From assembly GCA_001602455.1 (NCBI GenBank), contig CP012157.1:3095733-3159732 (forward strand): a stretch of 64,000 nucleotides of DNA. The letters run 5' to 3'. Source of the DNA: Betaproteobacteria bacterium UKL13-2. GTDB taxonomy: Bacteria > Pseudomonadota > Gammaproteobacteria > Burkholderiales > Usitatibacteraceae. Positions 43,406-52,474 of the stretch are shown here, one piece after another (the first letter of the stretch is position 1; every line of letters begins with the position of its first letter). The translations under genes were made by a program, and so were the position numbers. Below the pieces are notes generated by a model. That model searched no databases and was not told the DNA's origin. It worked only from the letters and a program-made list of their open reading frames with translations.

Positions 43406-44569
43406 TTAACCCTTCGCTGCGGCAACGACGCGCTCAGCAGCTTCAGCCATATTGTTTGCAGAAATAATCGGCAGTCCGGAATCCTTGAGGATTTGTTTGC
43501 CGAGATCTTCGTTGGTGCCCTTCATGCGCACCACAAGCGGCACCGAGAGTTTGACTTCGCGCGCCGCCGCGATCACACCATTGGCGATCACATCACACTT
43601 CATGATGCCGCCGAAGATGTTGACCAGAATCGCCTTCAGGTTCGGATTCTTCAACATGATTTTGAATGCCTCAGTGACCTTCTCGGTCGTGGCACCTCCA
43701 CCAACGTCAAGGAAGTTGGCCGGTGCGCCGCCGTAGAGCTTGATCACGTCCATCGTCGCCATCGCCAAACCGGCACCGTTAACGAGGCAGCCGATATTGC
43801 CATCGAGCGAGATGTAGGTAAGGTCAAATTTTGAGGCTTCGACTTCTGCAGGATCTTCTTCGTCAAGATCGCGCATGGCGACAATTTCGGGGTGGCGGTA
43901 GAGGGCATTGGCGTCGAAATTCAATTTCGCGTCGAGCGCCAATACTTTGTTATCACCGGTATAGATCAACGGATTGATTTCGGCTAACGAACAATCACAT
44001 TCGTCAAACGCTTTGTAGAGTGACTGCATGAACGCAGCACCTTGGGCGATGGCGACATCCGGCACACCAATTTTGCGAGCAACTTCGGTGGCGTCTGCGG
44101 TGGTCAGGCCGGTCTTTGGATCGATGTGAATCTTAAAAATTTTTTCAGGCGTATGCTCAGCCACGTGTTCGATATCCATGCCGCCTTCGCTGGAAGCCAT
44201 GAGGGTCACACGCTGAGACGCACGATCTACCACCATACCAACATACAACTCTTTCTTGATGTCGGCACCCTCTTCGATCAGTAAACGCTTGACCAGACGC
44301 CCTTCCGGCCCGGTTTGGTGCGTGATCAAGGTCATTCCGAGAATCTGTGAGGCATATTGACGGACTTCATCCAGCGATTTTGCAACCTTGACACCGCCGC
44401 CTTTGCCGCGTCCGCCTGCGTGGATCTGCGCCTTGACGACCCAAACCTTGCCGCCTAACGCTTCGGCCGCCTTAACCGCTTCATCGACCGAAAAACAGGC
44501 GACACCGCGCGGTGTGGCGACACCGTATTGACGCAAGATTTCCTTGCCTTGGTATTCATGAACATTCAT
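43406..44569 (-). CDS. sucC: Succinyl-CoA synthetase beta subunit
   Basis: A 387-residue ATP-grasp protein. It opens [20 protein letters not shown], has [20 protein letters not shown] for nucleotide binding, [15 protein letters not shown] for metal binding, and the CoA-ligase domain [18 protein letters not shown]. It is the first gene of the sucCD operon, reading toward sucD. Length and motifs match the family closely. Confidence 0.97.
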   Translation of the reverse strand: MNVHEYQGKEILRQYGVATPRGVACFSVDEAVKAAEALGGKVWVVKAQIHAGGRGKGGGVKVAKSLDEVRQYASQILGMTLITHQTGPEGRLVKRLLIEEGADIKKELYVGMVVDRASQRVTLMASSEGGMDIEHVAEHTPEKIFKIHIDPKTGLTTADATEVARKIGVPDVAIAQGAAFMQSLYKAFDECDCSLAEINPLIYTGDNKVLALDAKLNFDANALYRHPEIVAMRDLDEEDPAEVEASKFDLTYISLDGNIGCLVNGAGLAMATMDVIKLYGGAPANFLDVGGGATTEKVTEAFKIMLKNPNLKAILVNIFGGIMKCDVIANGVIAAAREVKLSVPLVVRMKGTNEDLGKQILKDSGLPIISANNMAEAAERVVAAAKG

Positions 44570-44651
44570 TGGGGGACTCTTGGATAAAGATGGATGACTG
44601 CGGGAGGATTACTGCGAACTTGCCGAAGCCGTATTTTACCGCGCATCGTGG

Positions 44652-45227
44652 TCACGGATTGGTTTGATCACCGTTGCCGCTTTGATCGACCGGGGCATCG
44701 CCTCGGTACCATTGAGGATAAAACGTGGCGACGGCTGCGGCGTTGCTAGCCAACGCATGGCAGCCATCTATTGGGAATGGCTTCTTTTCCGGATTGGACG
44801 GGAGTTGTCCGGCGAGATTCTGGTATGCGGTCGTCGCTAATACCGATATCAAATCCGTCAGGTGGGTACAGCCCTTGGTTGCGCCAAAGGTCTCACGGAC
44901 TTTGGCGCTAAATCCAGGGCGCATCGACCAACCAATCATCGCTCGATAGTGCGGCGTAATTTCGCCACAAAATCCTGGGTAAGGATGGGCGTCCGAGATC
45001 GCCTCTGCGTCGATAATCGTCATCGAGGTGTCGTACGTGATGCGCAACCACATCTCGTGTACAGGCTCACCAGCGAGCCGTTCACCGCTCCGCAACTTAA
45101 ACGAATACGCTTTGGTATCAACCAGATGCCCTTCCACCTCAAACAGTCCGTCGTCGCGTTTATATCCCCTCGCAGAGATGTTGCGATGGTGCAATGGCTG
45201 ACGGGGGACGTGGGCAGAAAGGGGCAT
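44652..45227 (-). CDS. DUF2889 family protein
   Basis: The ATG at 45227 gives 191 residues: RQPLHHRNISARGYKRDDGL, FEVEGHLVDTKAYSF, VHEMWLRITYDTSMTIIDAE, FSAKVRETFGATKGCTHLTDL. These match DUF2889, a proteobacterial family of unknown function that usually starts near 'LHTRxIxxxGYxRxDGLxDIEGxLxD'. The gene lies between sucC and the kinase gene, separated from the latter by a terminator, so it is probably transcribed on its own. Confidence 0.85.
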   Translation of the reverse strand: MPLSAHVPRQPLHHRNISARGYKRDDGLFEVEGHLVDTKAYSFKLRSGERLAGEPVHEMWLRITYDTSMTIIDAEAISDAHPYPGFCGEITPHYRAMIGWSMRPGFSAKVRETFGATKGCTHLTDLISVLATTAYQNLAGQLPSNPEKKPFPIDGCHALASNAAAVATFYPQWYRGDAPVDQSGNGDQTNP

Positions 45228-45257
45228 GATCAGACTCAACAGAGACAGTACGGAGAA

Positions 45258-45280
45258 ACAAAAACGCCCCGAAGGGCGCT
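45258..45280 (-). terminator. Terminator of the kinase gene
   Basis: On the minus strand CGCCC-TTCG-GGGCG is followed by TTTTTGTTT. The stem lies about 65 bp beyond the kinase stop at 45342. Confidence 0.85.
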
Positions 45281-45341
45281 TTCAAAGGGTGCTTTCAAAA
45301 GGCGCTGTTTGTCAGGACTCTGGATGCTATTTTGTCCTACT

Positions 45342-46265
45342 TCACCCGATTAGCCGATACGTCTTGATCGCGCCCGCAAATTCATCGCCGTTTTGGAAGC
45401 GCTGCTCAACATCTTTGGCGAGCGCCTGATCGATAAAGTCTTTGACCCACGACGGCAGCACGGGATTGATGTCGAGAATGTTTTGCGGTGGCTCGTTGGT
45501 GATCGAAACCATCAACTGTGGCAGCGATTCGCCGCCGAAGGGTAGGCGTCCACATGCCAGTTGATAGAAGCTCACCCCAAGTGAAAACAAATCCGAGCGG
45601 CCATCAATCTTCTTGCCGGCGAGTTGTTCTGGCGAAATATAGGAGGGTGTGCCCAGCACCATACCGATCTTCGTTTTCGATGAGTCTTTCAGGTGCGCGA
45701 TACCGAAGTCAGCAACCTTCGGCGTTTTTGCGTCCGAGTCGTACATGATGTTAGCGGGCTTGATGTCGCGGTGGTACACGCCCTGCTCGTGTGCGTGATG
45801 CAACGCGCCCGCAACCTTCACGAAGATGTCGCACATTTCATCAAACGGCAAGAGATTCGGCACCTTGGTATTGTCAACCAAGTCTTTACCCTTGAGGAAC
45901 TCCATCGCGATGTAGGCGAAGTCATGTTCATCACCGGCGTCAAAAATTCGCACGATGTTTGGATGGTCGAGTGTGCCTGCTAACTCCGCTTCGCGGAAAA
46001 ATCGCTCTTTCGCGTCTTGCAGTTCGGTTCCCTCATACTCGCTTGTGAGCAACATAGTCTTGATCGCCACTTCGCGACCATTGTTGGAATCCTTGCCGAG
46101 GTAGACCACTCCCATCGCACCTTTGCCCAGCTCTTTTTCGATGGTGTAACGGCCGAGGGTGGGCCTCTTGCCCGTGCCAGACAACATCATCGCAGCGTGC
46201 GCGCTTGCCACCGCAACAGGGCTAACGAGCATGATCGTCTCAGGCTTGGCCGTGGCGCGGTTCAT
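45342..46265 (-). CDS. Hanks-type Ser/Thr protein kinase
   Basis: The ATG at 46265 gives 307 residues; 32 more codons are open upstream. A complete catalytic domain covers about residues 38-300: GKGAMGVVYLG (glycine loop), VAIKTM (lysine), HRDIKPANIMYD (catalytic loop), VADFGIAH (DFG), GTPSYISPEQLAG (activation segment end) and DLFSLGVSFYQLACGRLPF. There is no membrane helix, PASTA or sensor domain, so it is a soluble kinase-only protein. It follows the DUF1501 gene on the same strand, 120 bp downstream. Confidence 0.93.
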   Translation of the reverse strand: MNRATAKPETIMLVSPVAVASAHAAMMLSGTGKRPTLGRYTIEKELGKGAMGVVYLGKDSNNGREVAIKTMLLTSEYEGTELQDAKERFFREAELAGTLDHPNIVRIFDAGDEHDFAYIAMEFLKGKDLVDNTKVPNLLPFDEMCDIFVKVAGALHHAHEQGVYHRDIKPANIMYDSDAKTPKVADFGIAHLKDSSKTKIGMVLGTPSYISPEQLAGKKIDGRSDLFSLGVSFYQLACGRLPFGGESLPQLMVSITNEPPQNILDINPVLPSWVKDFIDQALAKDVEQRFQNGDEFAGAIKTYRLIG

Positions 46266-46385
46266 TCGTTCCGCCACATCACGGAATTTTTGGGTCGTAC
46301 ATTGATGTACTTGATCGCCGAGCGAGCTTTGTTGCGTTGCCGAGGCCGGTCGACGTCCCACACGAGTCCCGCGATGCGGTGGTCG

Positions 46386-47777
46386 CTAGGCCAAAAAGCC
46401 CAAATCTTGATTTGAGAAGCGATTGATGTTCGGAAAAACAGTGGGCATATTCGACGGCGAGACGCCGAACCACTTGGCGATGGTGGCACCGTACTGATCA
46501 ACGGACGTTGTTGGAATCCAACGACCGTTGGTCGAAACATCATTCGGCCCGCCAAGGGTGTGGTTGGGAAATGTGCCGTAGAACTCTTGCCCACGTACCG
46601 CGCCACCGATGATGAGTTGATGGTTACCCCAGCCGTGATCTGATCCACCCCCCGAAGCGGCCTTCAACGTGCGCCCGAAGTCAGACATCGTGAAGGTTGT
46701 TACCTTATCCGCGATACCCATTTGCACCGTTGCCTCATAGAACGCTTTGAGTGCAGGCGCGAGCTGGCCATACAAGGTATTGTGACTATTGATCTCGTTC
46801 GTATGCGTGTCAAAACCGCCGAGCGAGACAAAGAAAATCTGACGTTTCAAACCAATCGTATTACGCGCCTCGATCAACTTTGCCACCTGCCGAAGCTGGG
46901 TACCAATACCGGATGTTGCATTGGCAAAAATCGGTGTGATGGTCGTATTGTTTGCGGTGATAATCGGGTTGAGGACGTCGGATGCACCCAACGCCTGCGC
47001 CAAAACATCATCCGCTTCGCGCACAAAGTCGTTACCCGCGTCGAGATTCATGATGTTATTCAGTGCGGTTTCGCGCGCGGTGGTCTGCGCCGTCGTGCCG
47101 AATGTGCTCAAGCCGAATGTGCCAGTCGATGGAATCGCGACCACTCTTGGCGTATTGCCATTGGTGTAAATCGCCGAGCCAGCAATCGAAGTAACCATCG
47201 GAAAATTGCTGCCGTTAGAAGGCCCCATCACATCAGCCAACCGTCCGCCCCAACCGGTGCGCTCCACACCTTTTGCAACCGAGGTCTGCCAAGCCAGTTG
47301 TTGGTCAGAGTGTGAAAACAACTGATCCGGCCTTGCTTGGGCAGAGGCGATGTACTCTGCTTTGGTGAGAGGCTGCGAGAGCGTTCCGACGTTGGTCAGC
47401 ACGGCCATTTTGCCGGCGTCGAAAAGCGTTTTTAGGTCCGTCATTGCCGGGTGCAGGCCATAATCTTTGTTCAGCGTCTTCGGCTTAATGCCGAGCAACT
47501 GCGCCTGCGTTAGTGCGATGCCGCCACTTGCCTGCGTTCCACGAGCTGTCACATAGAGGTTGTATTCCGCAGTGTCCATCGGCACAACGAGGTTGTTGGA
47601 ATCGTTGCCGCCGAAGAGGAAGACACAGACAATAGCCTTGTAATCGTTGACTGGTGCCGTTTGTGCAAGTGCTGCGGAGAGACCCAACTCTTCGAGGGTG
47701 CCAGTGGCCGAGACCGCACCGACGCTTGCAATGGCTTTTAGTAGACGACGACGAGTAATGACATAGGGAGAATTCAT
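46386..47777 (-). CDS. DUF1501 protein with Tat-type signal
   Basis: The ATG at 47777 (MNSPYVITRRRLLKAIASVG) gives 463 residues with a twin-arginine signal (RRRLLK). The DUF1501 (sulfatase-like alkaline-phosphatase fold) body follows: IVCVFLFGGNDSNNLVVPMD, LHPAMTDLKTLFDAGKMAVL, FSHSDQQLAWQT, FVSLGGFDTHTNEINSHN and MSDFGRTLKAASGGGSDHGW. It starts 7 bp after the DUF1800 gene, with which it forms a very common two-gene operon in bacteria. The function of the pair is unknown; a secreted or surface role is implied by the signals. Confidence 0.92.
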   Translation of the reverse strand: MNSPYVITRRRLLKAIASVGAVSATGTLEELGLSAALAQTAPVNDYKAIVCVFLFGGNDSNNLVVPMDTAEYNLYVTARGTQASGGIALTQAQLLGIKPKTLNKDYGLHPAMTDLKTLFDAGKMAVLTNVGTLSQPLTKAEYIASAQARPDQLFSHSDQQLAWQTSVAKGVERTGWGGRLADVMGPSNGSNFPMVTSIAGSAIYTNGNTPRVVAIPSTGTFGLSTFGTTAQTTARETALNNIMNLDAGNDFVREADDVLAQALGASDVLNPIITANNTTITPIFANATSGIGTQLRQVAKLIEARNTIGLKRQIFFVSLGGFDTHTNEINSHNTLYGQLAPALKAFYEATVQMGIADKVTTFTMSDFGRTLKAASGGGSDHGWGNHQLIIGGAVRGQEFYGTFPNHTLGGPNDVSTNGRWIPTTSVDQYGATIAKWFGVSPSNMPTVFPNINRFSNQDLGFLA

Positions 47778-47784
47778 GGGCGAC

Positions 47785-49977
47785 CTACCGATCAACTTGG
47801 AAGTGACTGGATGAAAGTACCAAGTAGGCGGCAGCTCTGGCGCGGCCCAAGGTATCCGTGGCGGCAATTGCATTCACGGCATTCACCACTTGCCGCTGTG
47901 CAGAAGCAGACATTGCGCCTGCGGTAAATACCCACGATAGTTTGTCGACAAGTGCAGCGGGGTTCCCCGCGAGCGCCTGCCAGGGTGCCCAATCGACGGT
48001 TGTGCCAGTCGCGCCCGGCACGTTGGCATCCACCGCGTAATGCACATTGGTGACGTTGCGAAGGAAATTCGTCCGAGCGAACGCAGTCGTCGAGGTTAAG
48101 ATTTCAAACTCTGGGCCTAACTTGCCGTTGGAAACGGTATTGTCCGGTGCGTAGTAGTTGAATACCGTCGGTGCCCGGAACAGGTCCTGCGCCATGCCGG
48201 CGTACTGAGTACGCACCCAAACACCATCGTTTACCCCGCCCAAGCCGCGATAGGCACTTAACGCCATCAGCACGGGCTCTTTTAACTTTCCTGCGCCAGC
48301 AACCGTTTTGATGGGCCCACGCGCTTCGGGATCTAGCAAGATTGCACGTACTACCGCTTTAAGGTCGCCACGAACGCCCGATCCATTGTTGTTGAAGACG
48401 GCGCTCACACGCCCGACATAGGCGGGACTTGGGTTGCCACTGACCAGCTTCTGAATGAGTTGTTTGGAAATGAACGGGGCGACGTTTGCGTGTGAAAACA
48501 GATGGTCGAGCGCCATATTCAAGTCCTGACGAGCATTCAGCCCGGCAGGAATCACAAAGCCGTTCATCAATGTTTTTGCACCGGTGTCGTGGTTTGACTC
48601 CACCGGCAACATTGGATATTCATAGTAGCCAGCATTGTTACGAACGGGGGCGACGTTACCAAAGCCGGGGTAGGTCCAACCTGTGAACACCCTCGCCAGA
48701 TTCTCGACGGTTGTTTGTGAGTACGTCGGAATCAACGCGCCTTGGGTATCCTTCTTCGTCGTGCCATCTTGGTTCAGTTCGTACAGCCCGATACTAAAGA
48801 GCTGCATGATCTCCCGGGCGAAATTCTCGTTGGCGGCGATTCCCCGCGCAACATCAGGCTTATTAGAATTGGCCATGTTGAGGTAATCGCCCATCACCGG
48901 CGAAAGCGTCACTGCTGTCAGCAAGTCCTTGTAGTTGCCAAATGCACTATCAAGGAGCATCTGCTGATACTTGGCCATGCCGTAGGGCATGATCGTGCTA
49001 TCTGCACCCGATGTCACCAGAATTTGTGAAAGTGCGAAGGCCACCCGTTGACGCAACTGGTCCGCCTGCTTTAACGCATTCTGGGTGAATTTGAGTTGGA
49101 GTTGGAAGAAAGTGTAGTTATCCCGCGCACAAAGCGTCGCTGCTGAGTTAGCAACTCGGTCGTTTGTACACGTTGTCGGCGCTTGGGCGGGATAGAACTC
49201 GAGTGCAGGCATCTTCGACAGCACCGGCATATTAAGCTGGCTGTCCACCCAAGCCGTCACACCCATTTGTTTTACTTCACTCATGGCCGCTTCGGTGGGA
49301 CCAAATGTGGCTTGTTTTAGCAAACGGTATGCGTCTGCTTCCGCGACCATCGATACACCTGGTACACAGATTGTGGCACCGTGTGCCTGCCAACCACGGT
49401 CAAACATCTCTTGGTAAACGGACAACTGATTGGCCAAACGTATGCCATTTGCGCTGCTTGTCTGGAACACTGGCTGCGTACCGTTCGCGCAATTACCAGA
49501 AGCATCCACTGGCAATACATACGTCACACTGGTTTGTACGGGACAATTTGTTGCGGTACCGGACAACGGCGTCAACTTACTCATCTTGCTGAGGCTACAA
49601 ACTTGAGGAGATGAAGGGGTCGCAAAATTGAGTGAGGTCAGCTTCGCATGTGGAATTGCACCGGCGGGTGCATCGGCCTGGGTGCGCCACAATTTGAAGC
49701 TCTGGCCGGTTCTCGCCCAGCCTGAAGCGGACCCACTTTGATCGATTGAGGCGATTTCCGCCGCCACATCGGTGCGGTAGTACTGGCCGCTACGGCTGTT
49801 GAAATACTCGATCGAATCAACGGTTGCCGCGGTCTGAGCCGTGGCCGGAATCGCCGCGGCTATCAGCGCGAATGAGAGAATGCAACCCGCGCTTTGCATA
49901 CGATTGCCCCACGTCGCTGGTTGATCGCGCATACATCTGAGCGCACGCCGTGCGGCAAAGGAAATTGACAAACCCAT
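47785..49977 (-). CDS. DUF1800 protein, secreted
   Basis: The ATG at 49977, behind AAGGGGTG, gives 730 residues. A long signal region (hydrophobic core GCILSFALIAAAIPATAQ, about 31-48) precedes an extra N-terminal domain of about 170 residues with paired cysteines. DUF1800 then starts at about 210: ADAYRLLKQATFGPTEAAMS, RQRVAFALSQILVTSGAD, ENFAREIMQLFSIGLYELNQ, VENLARVFTGWTYPGF, FISKQLIQKLVSGNPSPAYV. It is paired with the DUF1501 gene 7 bp downstream. The unusual N-terminal addition (SIEYFNSRSGQYYRTDVAAE) resembles small surface-exposed domains in betaproteobacterial secreted proteins. Confidence 0.9.
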   Translation of the reverse strand: MGLSISFAARRALRCMRDQPATWGNRMQSAGCILSFALIAAAIPATAQTAATVDSIEYFNSRSGQYYRTDVAAEIASIDQSGSASGWARTGQSFKLWRTQADAPAGAIPHAKLTSLNFATPSSPQVCSLSKMSKLTPLSGTATNCPVQTSVTYVLPVDASGNCANGTQPVFQTSSANGIRLANQLSVYQEMFDRGWQAHGATICVPGVSMVAEADAYRLLKQATFGPTEAAMSEVKQMGVTAWVDSQLNMPVLSKMPALEFYPAQAPTTCTNDRVANSAATLCARDNYTFFQLQLKFTQNALKQADQLRQRVAFALSQILVTSGADSTIMPYGMAKYQQMLLDSAFGNYKDLLTAVTLSPVMGDYLNMANSNKPDVARGIAANENFAREIMQLFSIGLYELNQDGTTKKDTQGALIPTYSQTTVENLARVFTGWTYPGFGNVAPVRNNAGYYEYPMLPVESNHDTGAKTLMNGFVIPAGLNARQDLNMALDHLFSHANVAPFISKQLIQKLVSGNPSPAYVGRVSAVFNNNGSGVRGDLKAVVRAILLDPEARGPIKTVAGAGKLKEPVLMALSAYRGLGGVNDGVWVRTQYAGMAQDLFRAPTVFNYYAPDNTVSNGKLGPEFEILTSTTAFARTNFLRNVTNVHYAVDANVPGATGTTVDWAPWQALAGNPAALVDKLSWVFTAGAMSASAQRQVVNAVNAIAATDTLGRARAAAYLVLSSSHFQVDR

Positions 49978-50176
49978 GAAGCACCCCTTATGAAGCTTTT
50001 TGACCAGTCGATTCTGCCGCTTGTTATTCGCACCGATGATACTAGCCGATGAACGGGTTACGCAAGCCAAGGGCGGCCAAGTAGTTGTAAACATTAGTAA
50101 CTTGTCTGGCAGCCACGACCAACGCTAAACGTGGCAGGCGCGGCGGGTGACGTTTAGTCGACCGCTCGGTGACAGC

Positions 50177-51106
50177 CTAACCCCCTAACAGCGTGCCCGG
50201 CACCACACCGTAGGTGGCCGCGAACTCAGCAACCCCTACTTTTTTGCCATCCTCGTGTTTCAGTTTCATGACCTCAATCTGACCGCCTTGCACGTTGATG
50301 ACCACGGAGTCGCCGACGGACGCGACTTCACCGGGCTTGCCCTTAACCGCGCCAAAGGTACGAACTGGATGTTTGCGCGACCCGAACAACTGAACCTTTT
50401 TGCCGCCAAGCATCGTCCATGCGCCGGGCGCGGGATCGCAGCCGCGGATGAGGTTATGAACAACATCGACATGGTTATGCCAGTTGATTTTGGATTCGTT
50501 GGCACGAAACCAGCCTTCGTAGGTCGCTTTCGATTCGTCCTGCACGGTTTCGGTGTGGTTGCCAGCGACCACCAAATCTGCCGCCTCAAGCATGGCTGCA
50601 ACCCCCATCGGAAATAGACGATCAAAGTAGACCGTCCCGAGCGTGTCGTTTTCGCTGATTGGCGTGGTTTTTTGCAGAATGATCGCGCCCTCATCGAGCC
50701 CGTCGGTCGGTCGGAAGATGGTCAGTCCGGTTTCAGTTTCACCGTGCGAGATTGGCCAGTTAATGGAGGATGGTCCACGGTACTTCGGCAACAATGACGG
50801 GTGGTACTGGATCGTGCCGTGTTTCGGAATGTTGACAAATTCCTGCGGCGCAAATTGAAGTACAAACGCCATGATGCCGATGTCCGCGTTGATCGCACGC
50901 ATGGCGGCAGTGGCCTCTGGCGTTTTCAACGATGGAAACTGGAATGCACGCAGGCCGTGGGCTTCGGCGGCCAAGCGCATCGGATCGGGTTTTGCGCCCT
51001 CTTTCTCCGGCGCACAAAATACCCCTACGATGTCGTCGCCACGGGCGACCAGCGCGTCGAGGACTGATTTACCAAATTCTTGTTGGCCGATGATTGCGAT
51101 TTTCAT
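50177..51106 (-). CDS. Stand-alone formyltransferase/10-formyl-THF hydrolase-type protein
   Basis: A 309-residue protein that looks like the N-terminal domain of ALDH1L1 (10-formyltetrahydrofolate dehydrogenase) rather than methionyl-tRNA formyltransferase. Seen: MKIAIIGQQEFGKSVLDALV, GTIQYHPSLLPKYRGPSSIN, FRPTDGLDEGAIILQKTTP, ESKINWHNHVDVVHNLIRGC and a C-terminal barrel (GKKVQLFGSRKH...). His102 and Asp138 occupy the catalytic positions with the usual 36-residue spacing. The Asn expected two residues before the His is Gln100; ALDH1L1 has Ile there as I recall. It lies 43 bp downstream of frc in the oxalate operon, so its substrate could be a formyl donor made from formyl-CoA. That is inference. 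Confidence 0.8.
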   Translation of the reverse strand: MKIAIIGQQEFGKSVLDALVARGDDIVGVFCAPEKEGAKPDPMRLAAEAHGLRAFQFPSLKTPEATAAMRAINADIGIMAFVLQFAPQEFVNIPKHGTIQYHPSLLPKYRGPSSINWPISHGETETGLTIFRPTDGLDEGAIILQKTTPISENDTLGTVYFDRLFPMGVAAMLEAADLVVAGNHTETVQDESKATYEGWFRANESKINWHNHVDVVHNLIRGCDPAPGAWTMLGGKKVQLFGSRKHPVRTFGAVKGKPGEVASVGDSVVINVQGGQIEVMKLKHEDGKKVGVAEFAATYGVVPGTLLGG

Positions 51107-51149
51107 TTGATCTTCCGGTGAATTTATTTGCTGTGTGGCGTTGGACTGC

Positions 51150-52418
51150 CTACGCTTTTTTAGGCGGCGCTGAAAAAGCGCCGACTGCTTTCATTGCGGC
51201 AATCTTGGCATCGTCGTAGCCAAGGACAGTCTTCAGAACGTCCTCGTTGTGTTCACCTAAAAACGGTGCGCGCTCAATCTTCGCGGGCGATGCAGACAGC
51301 TTGATTGGCATACCGACATTCCACCACTTACCGCGCTTTTCATCTTCCAATTCGACGTACATTTCGCGGCCGCGAATGTGTTCATCGTTGGCGAGATCCG
51401 TCGTTGACATGATCGGACCGCAAGGTACATCGAGCGGGTTCAGAATCGCCATCAATTCGCGCTTGGTGTACTTCTCGGCAAATTTGTTTAGTAGCATCCA
51501 GACCAGTTGCTGGTTCTTTCTGCGTTCAGCGATGGTGGCAACGCGAGGATCGGTGGCGAGCTCAGGCTCGCCCACATCCGGGCCGATGCGATTAGCCAGA
51601 TCGGCCCAGACCGCCTCTTGTACGACGACATACAGCCAATCATTCGCGCCGTGCGGCTTGCAGTGAATTGCATTGCCCAACTGTCCACCGCCGGAATCAT
51701 TACCCGCCCTCGGTACATCGCCCATCCCCTGTGAGGTCGGCACCGAATACTCGCTAAGGCCACTACGTGCGAGGCGCTGATGGTCACGAAACTTCACACG
51801 ACAAAGATTCATCACGCCGTCCATCATCGCGACTTCAACATACTGCCCCTGTCCGGTACGATTGGCTTGATGCAACGCCGCCAATAGCCCAATGGCCAAA
51901 TGAAGCCCAGTGCCAGAATCACCGATCTGCGCCCCGGTCACAAACGGCGCACCATCGGGCGTACCGGTTGTGCTCATCGCACCACCCATCGCCTGCGCGA
52001 CGTTTTCGTAAGCCTTAAATTCCGCATAAGGCCCACTCGACCCAAATCCCTTGATCGAGCCGACGACGATCTTGGGGTTGATCTCATGAATCTTCTCCCA
52101 CGTAAACCCAAGACGCTCGAGTACACCGGGGCCGAAATTCTCCATCATGATGTCGCATTTTTTGAGCAAGTCAACAAACACGTCTTTACCCTCGGCCAAC
52201 TTCATGTTCACGGTGATTGATCGCTTGTTGCAATTGAGCATCGTGAAGTAAAGCGAATCAGCTCCGGGGATGTCGCGTAGCTGGCCCCGAGTGGCGTCGC
52301 CCTGCGGCGGCTCAAATTTAATGACGTCCGCGCCCATCCAGGCCAACAGTTGCGAGCAGGTTGGTCCGGCTTGGACATGGGTCATATCGAGGATGCGAAC
52401 CCCCTTTAGTGCTTCCAT
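51150..52418 (-). CDS. frc: Formyl-CoA:oxalate CoA-transferase
   Basis: A 422-residue class III CoA-transferase. It begins MEALKGVRILDMTHVQAGPT with Gln16 at the position of the Frc active-site glutamine. The catalytic aspartate is Asp167 in GAQIGDSGTGLHLAIGLLAA. Other Frc-typical segments are QGDATRGQLRDIPGADSLYF and CNKRSITVNMK. It moves CoA from formyl-CoA to oxalate, feeding the decarboxylase encoded 56 bp upstream. Placement next to oxc makes the substrate assignment firm relative to other CaiB-type transferases. Confidence 0.95.
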   Translation of the reverse strand: MEALKGVRILDMTHVQAGPTCSQLLAWMGADVIKFEPPQGDATRGQLRDIPGADSLYFTMLNCNKRSITVNMKLAEGKDVFVDLLKKCDIMMENFGPGVLERLGFTWEKIHEINPKIVVGSIKGFGSSGPYAEFKAYENVAQAMGGAMSTTGTPDGAPFVTGAQIGDSGTGLHLAIGLLAALHQANRTGQGQYVEVAMMDGVMNLCRVKFRDHQRLARSGLSEYSVPTSQGMGDVPRAGNDSGGGQLGNAIHCKPHGANDWLYVVVQEAVWADLANRIGPDVGEPELATDPRVATIAERRKNQQLVWMLLNKFAEKYTKRELMAILNPLDVPCGPIMSTTDLANDEHIRGREMYVELEDEKRGKWWNVGMPIKLSASPAKIERAPFLGEHNEDVLKTVLGYDDAKIAAMKAVGAFSAPPKKA

Positions 52419-52474
52419 CGTGGTCTCCAGAAAATCTCAGGTGAAGGCGATCAATGCCAGTCAGGTAGTTTGAC

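Noticed and set aside
50177-51106. Methionyl-tRNA formyltransferase (fmt)
   Set aside because: Lacks the usual N-x-H (has Q-x-H), lies in an oxalate operon without def, and matches the ALDH1L1 N-terminal domain better.
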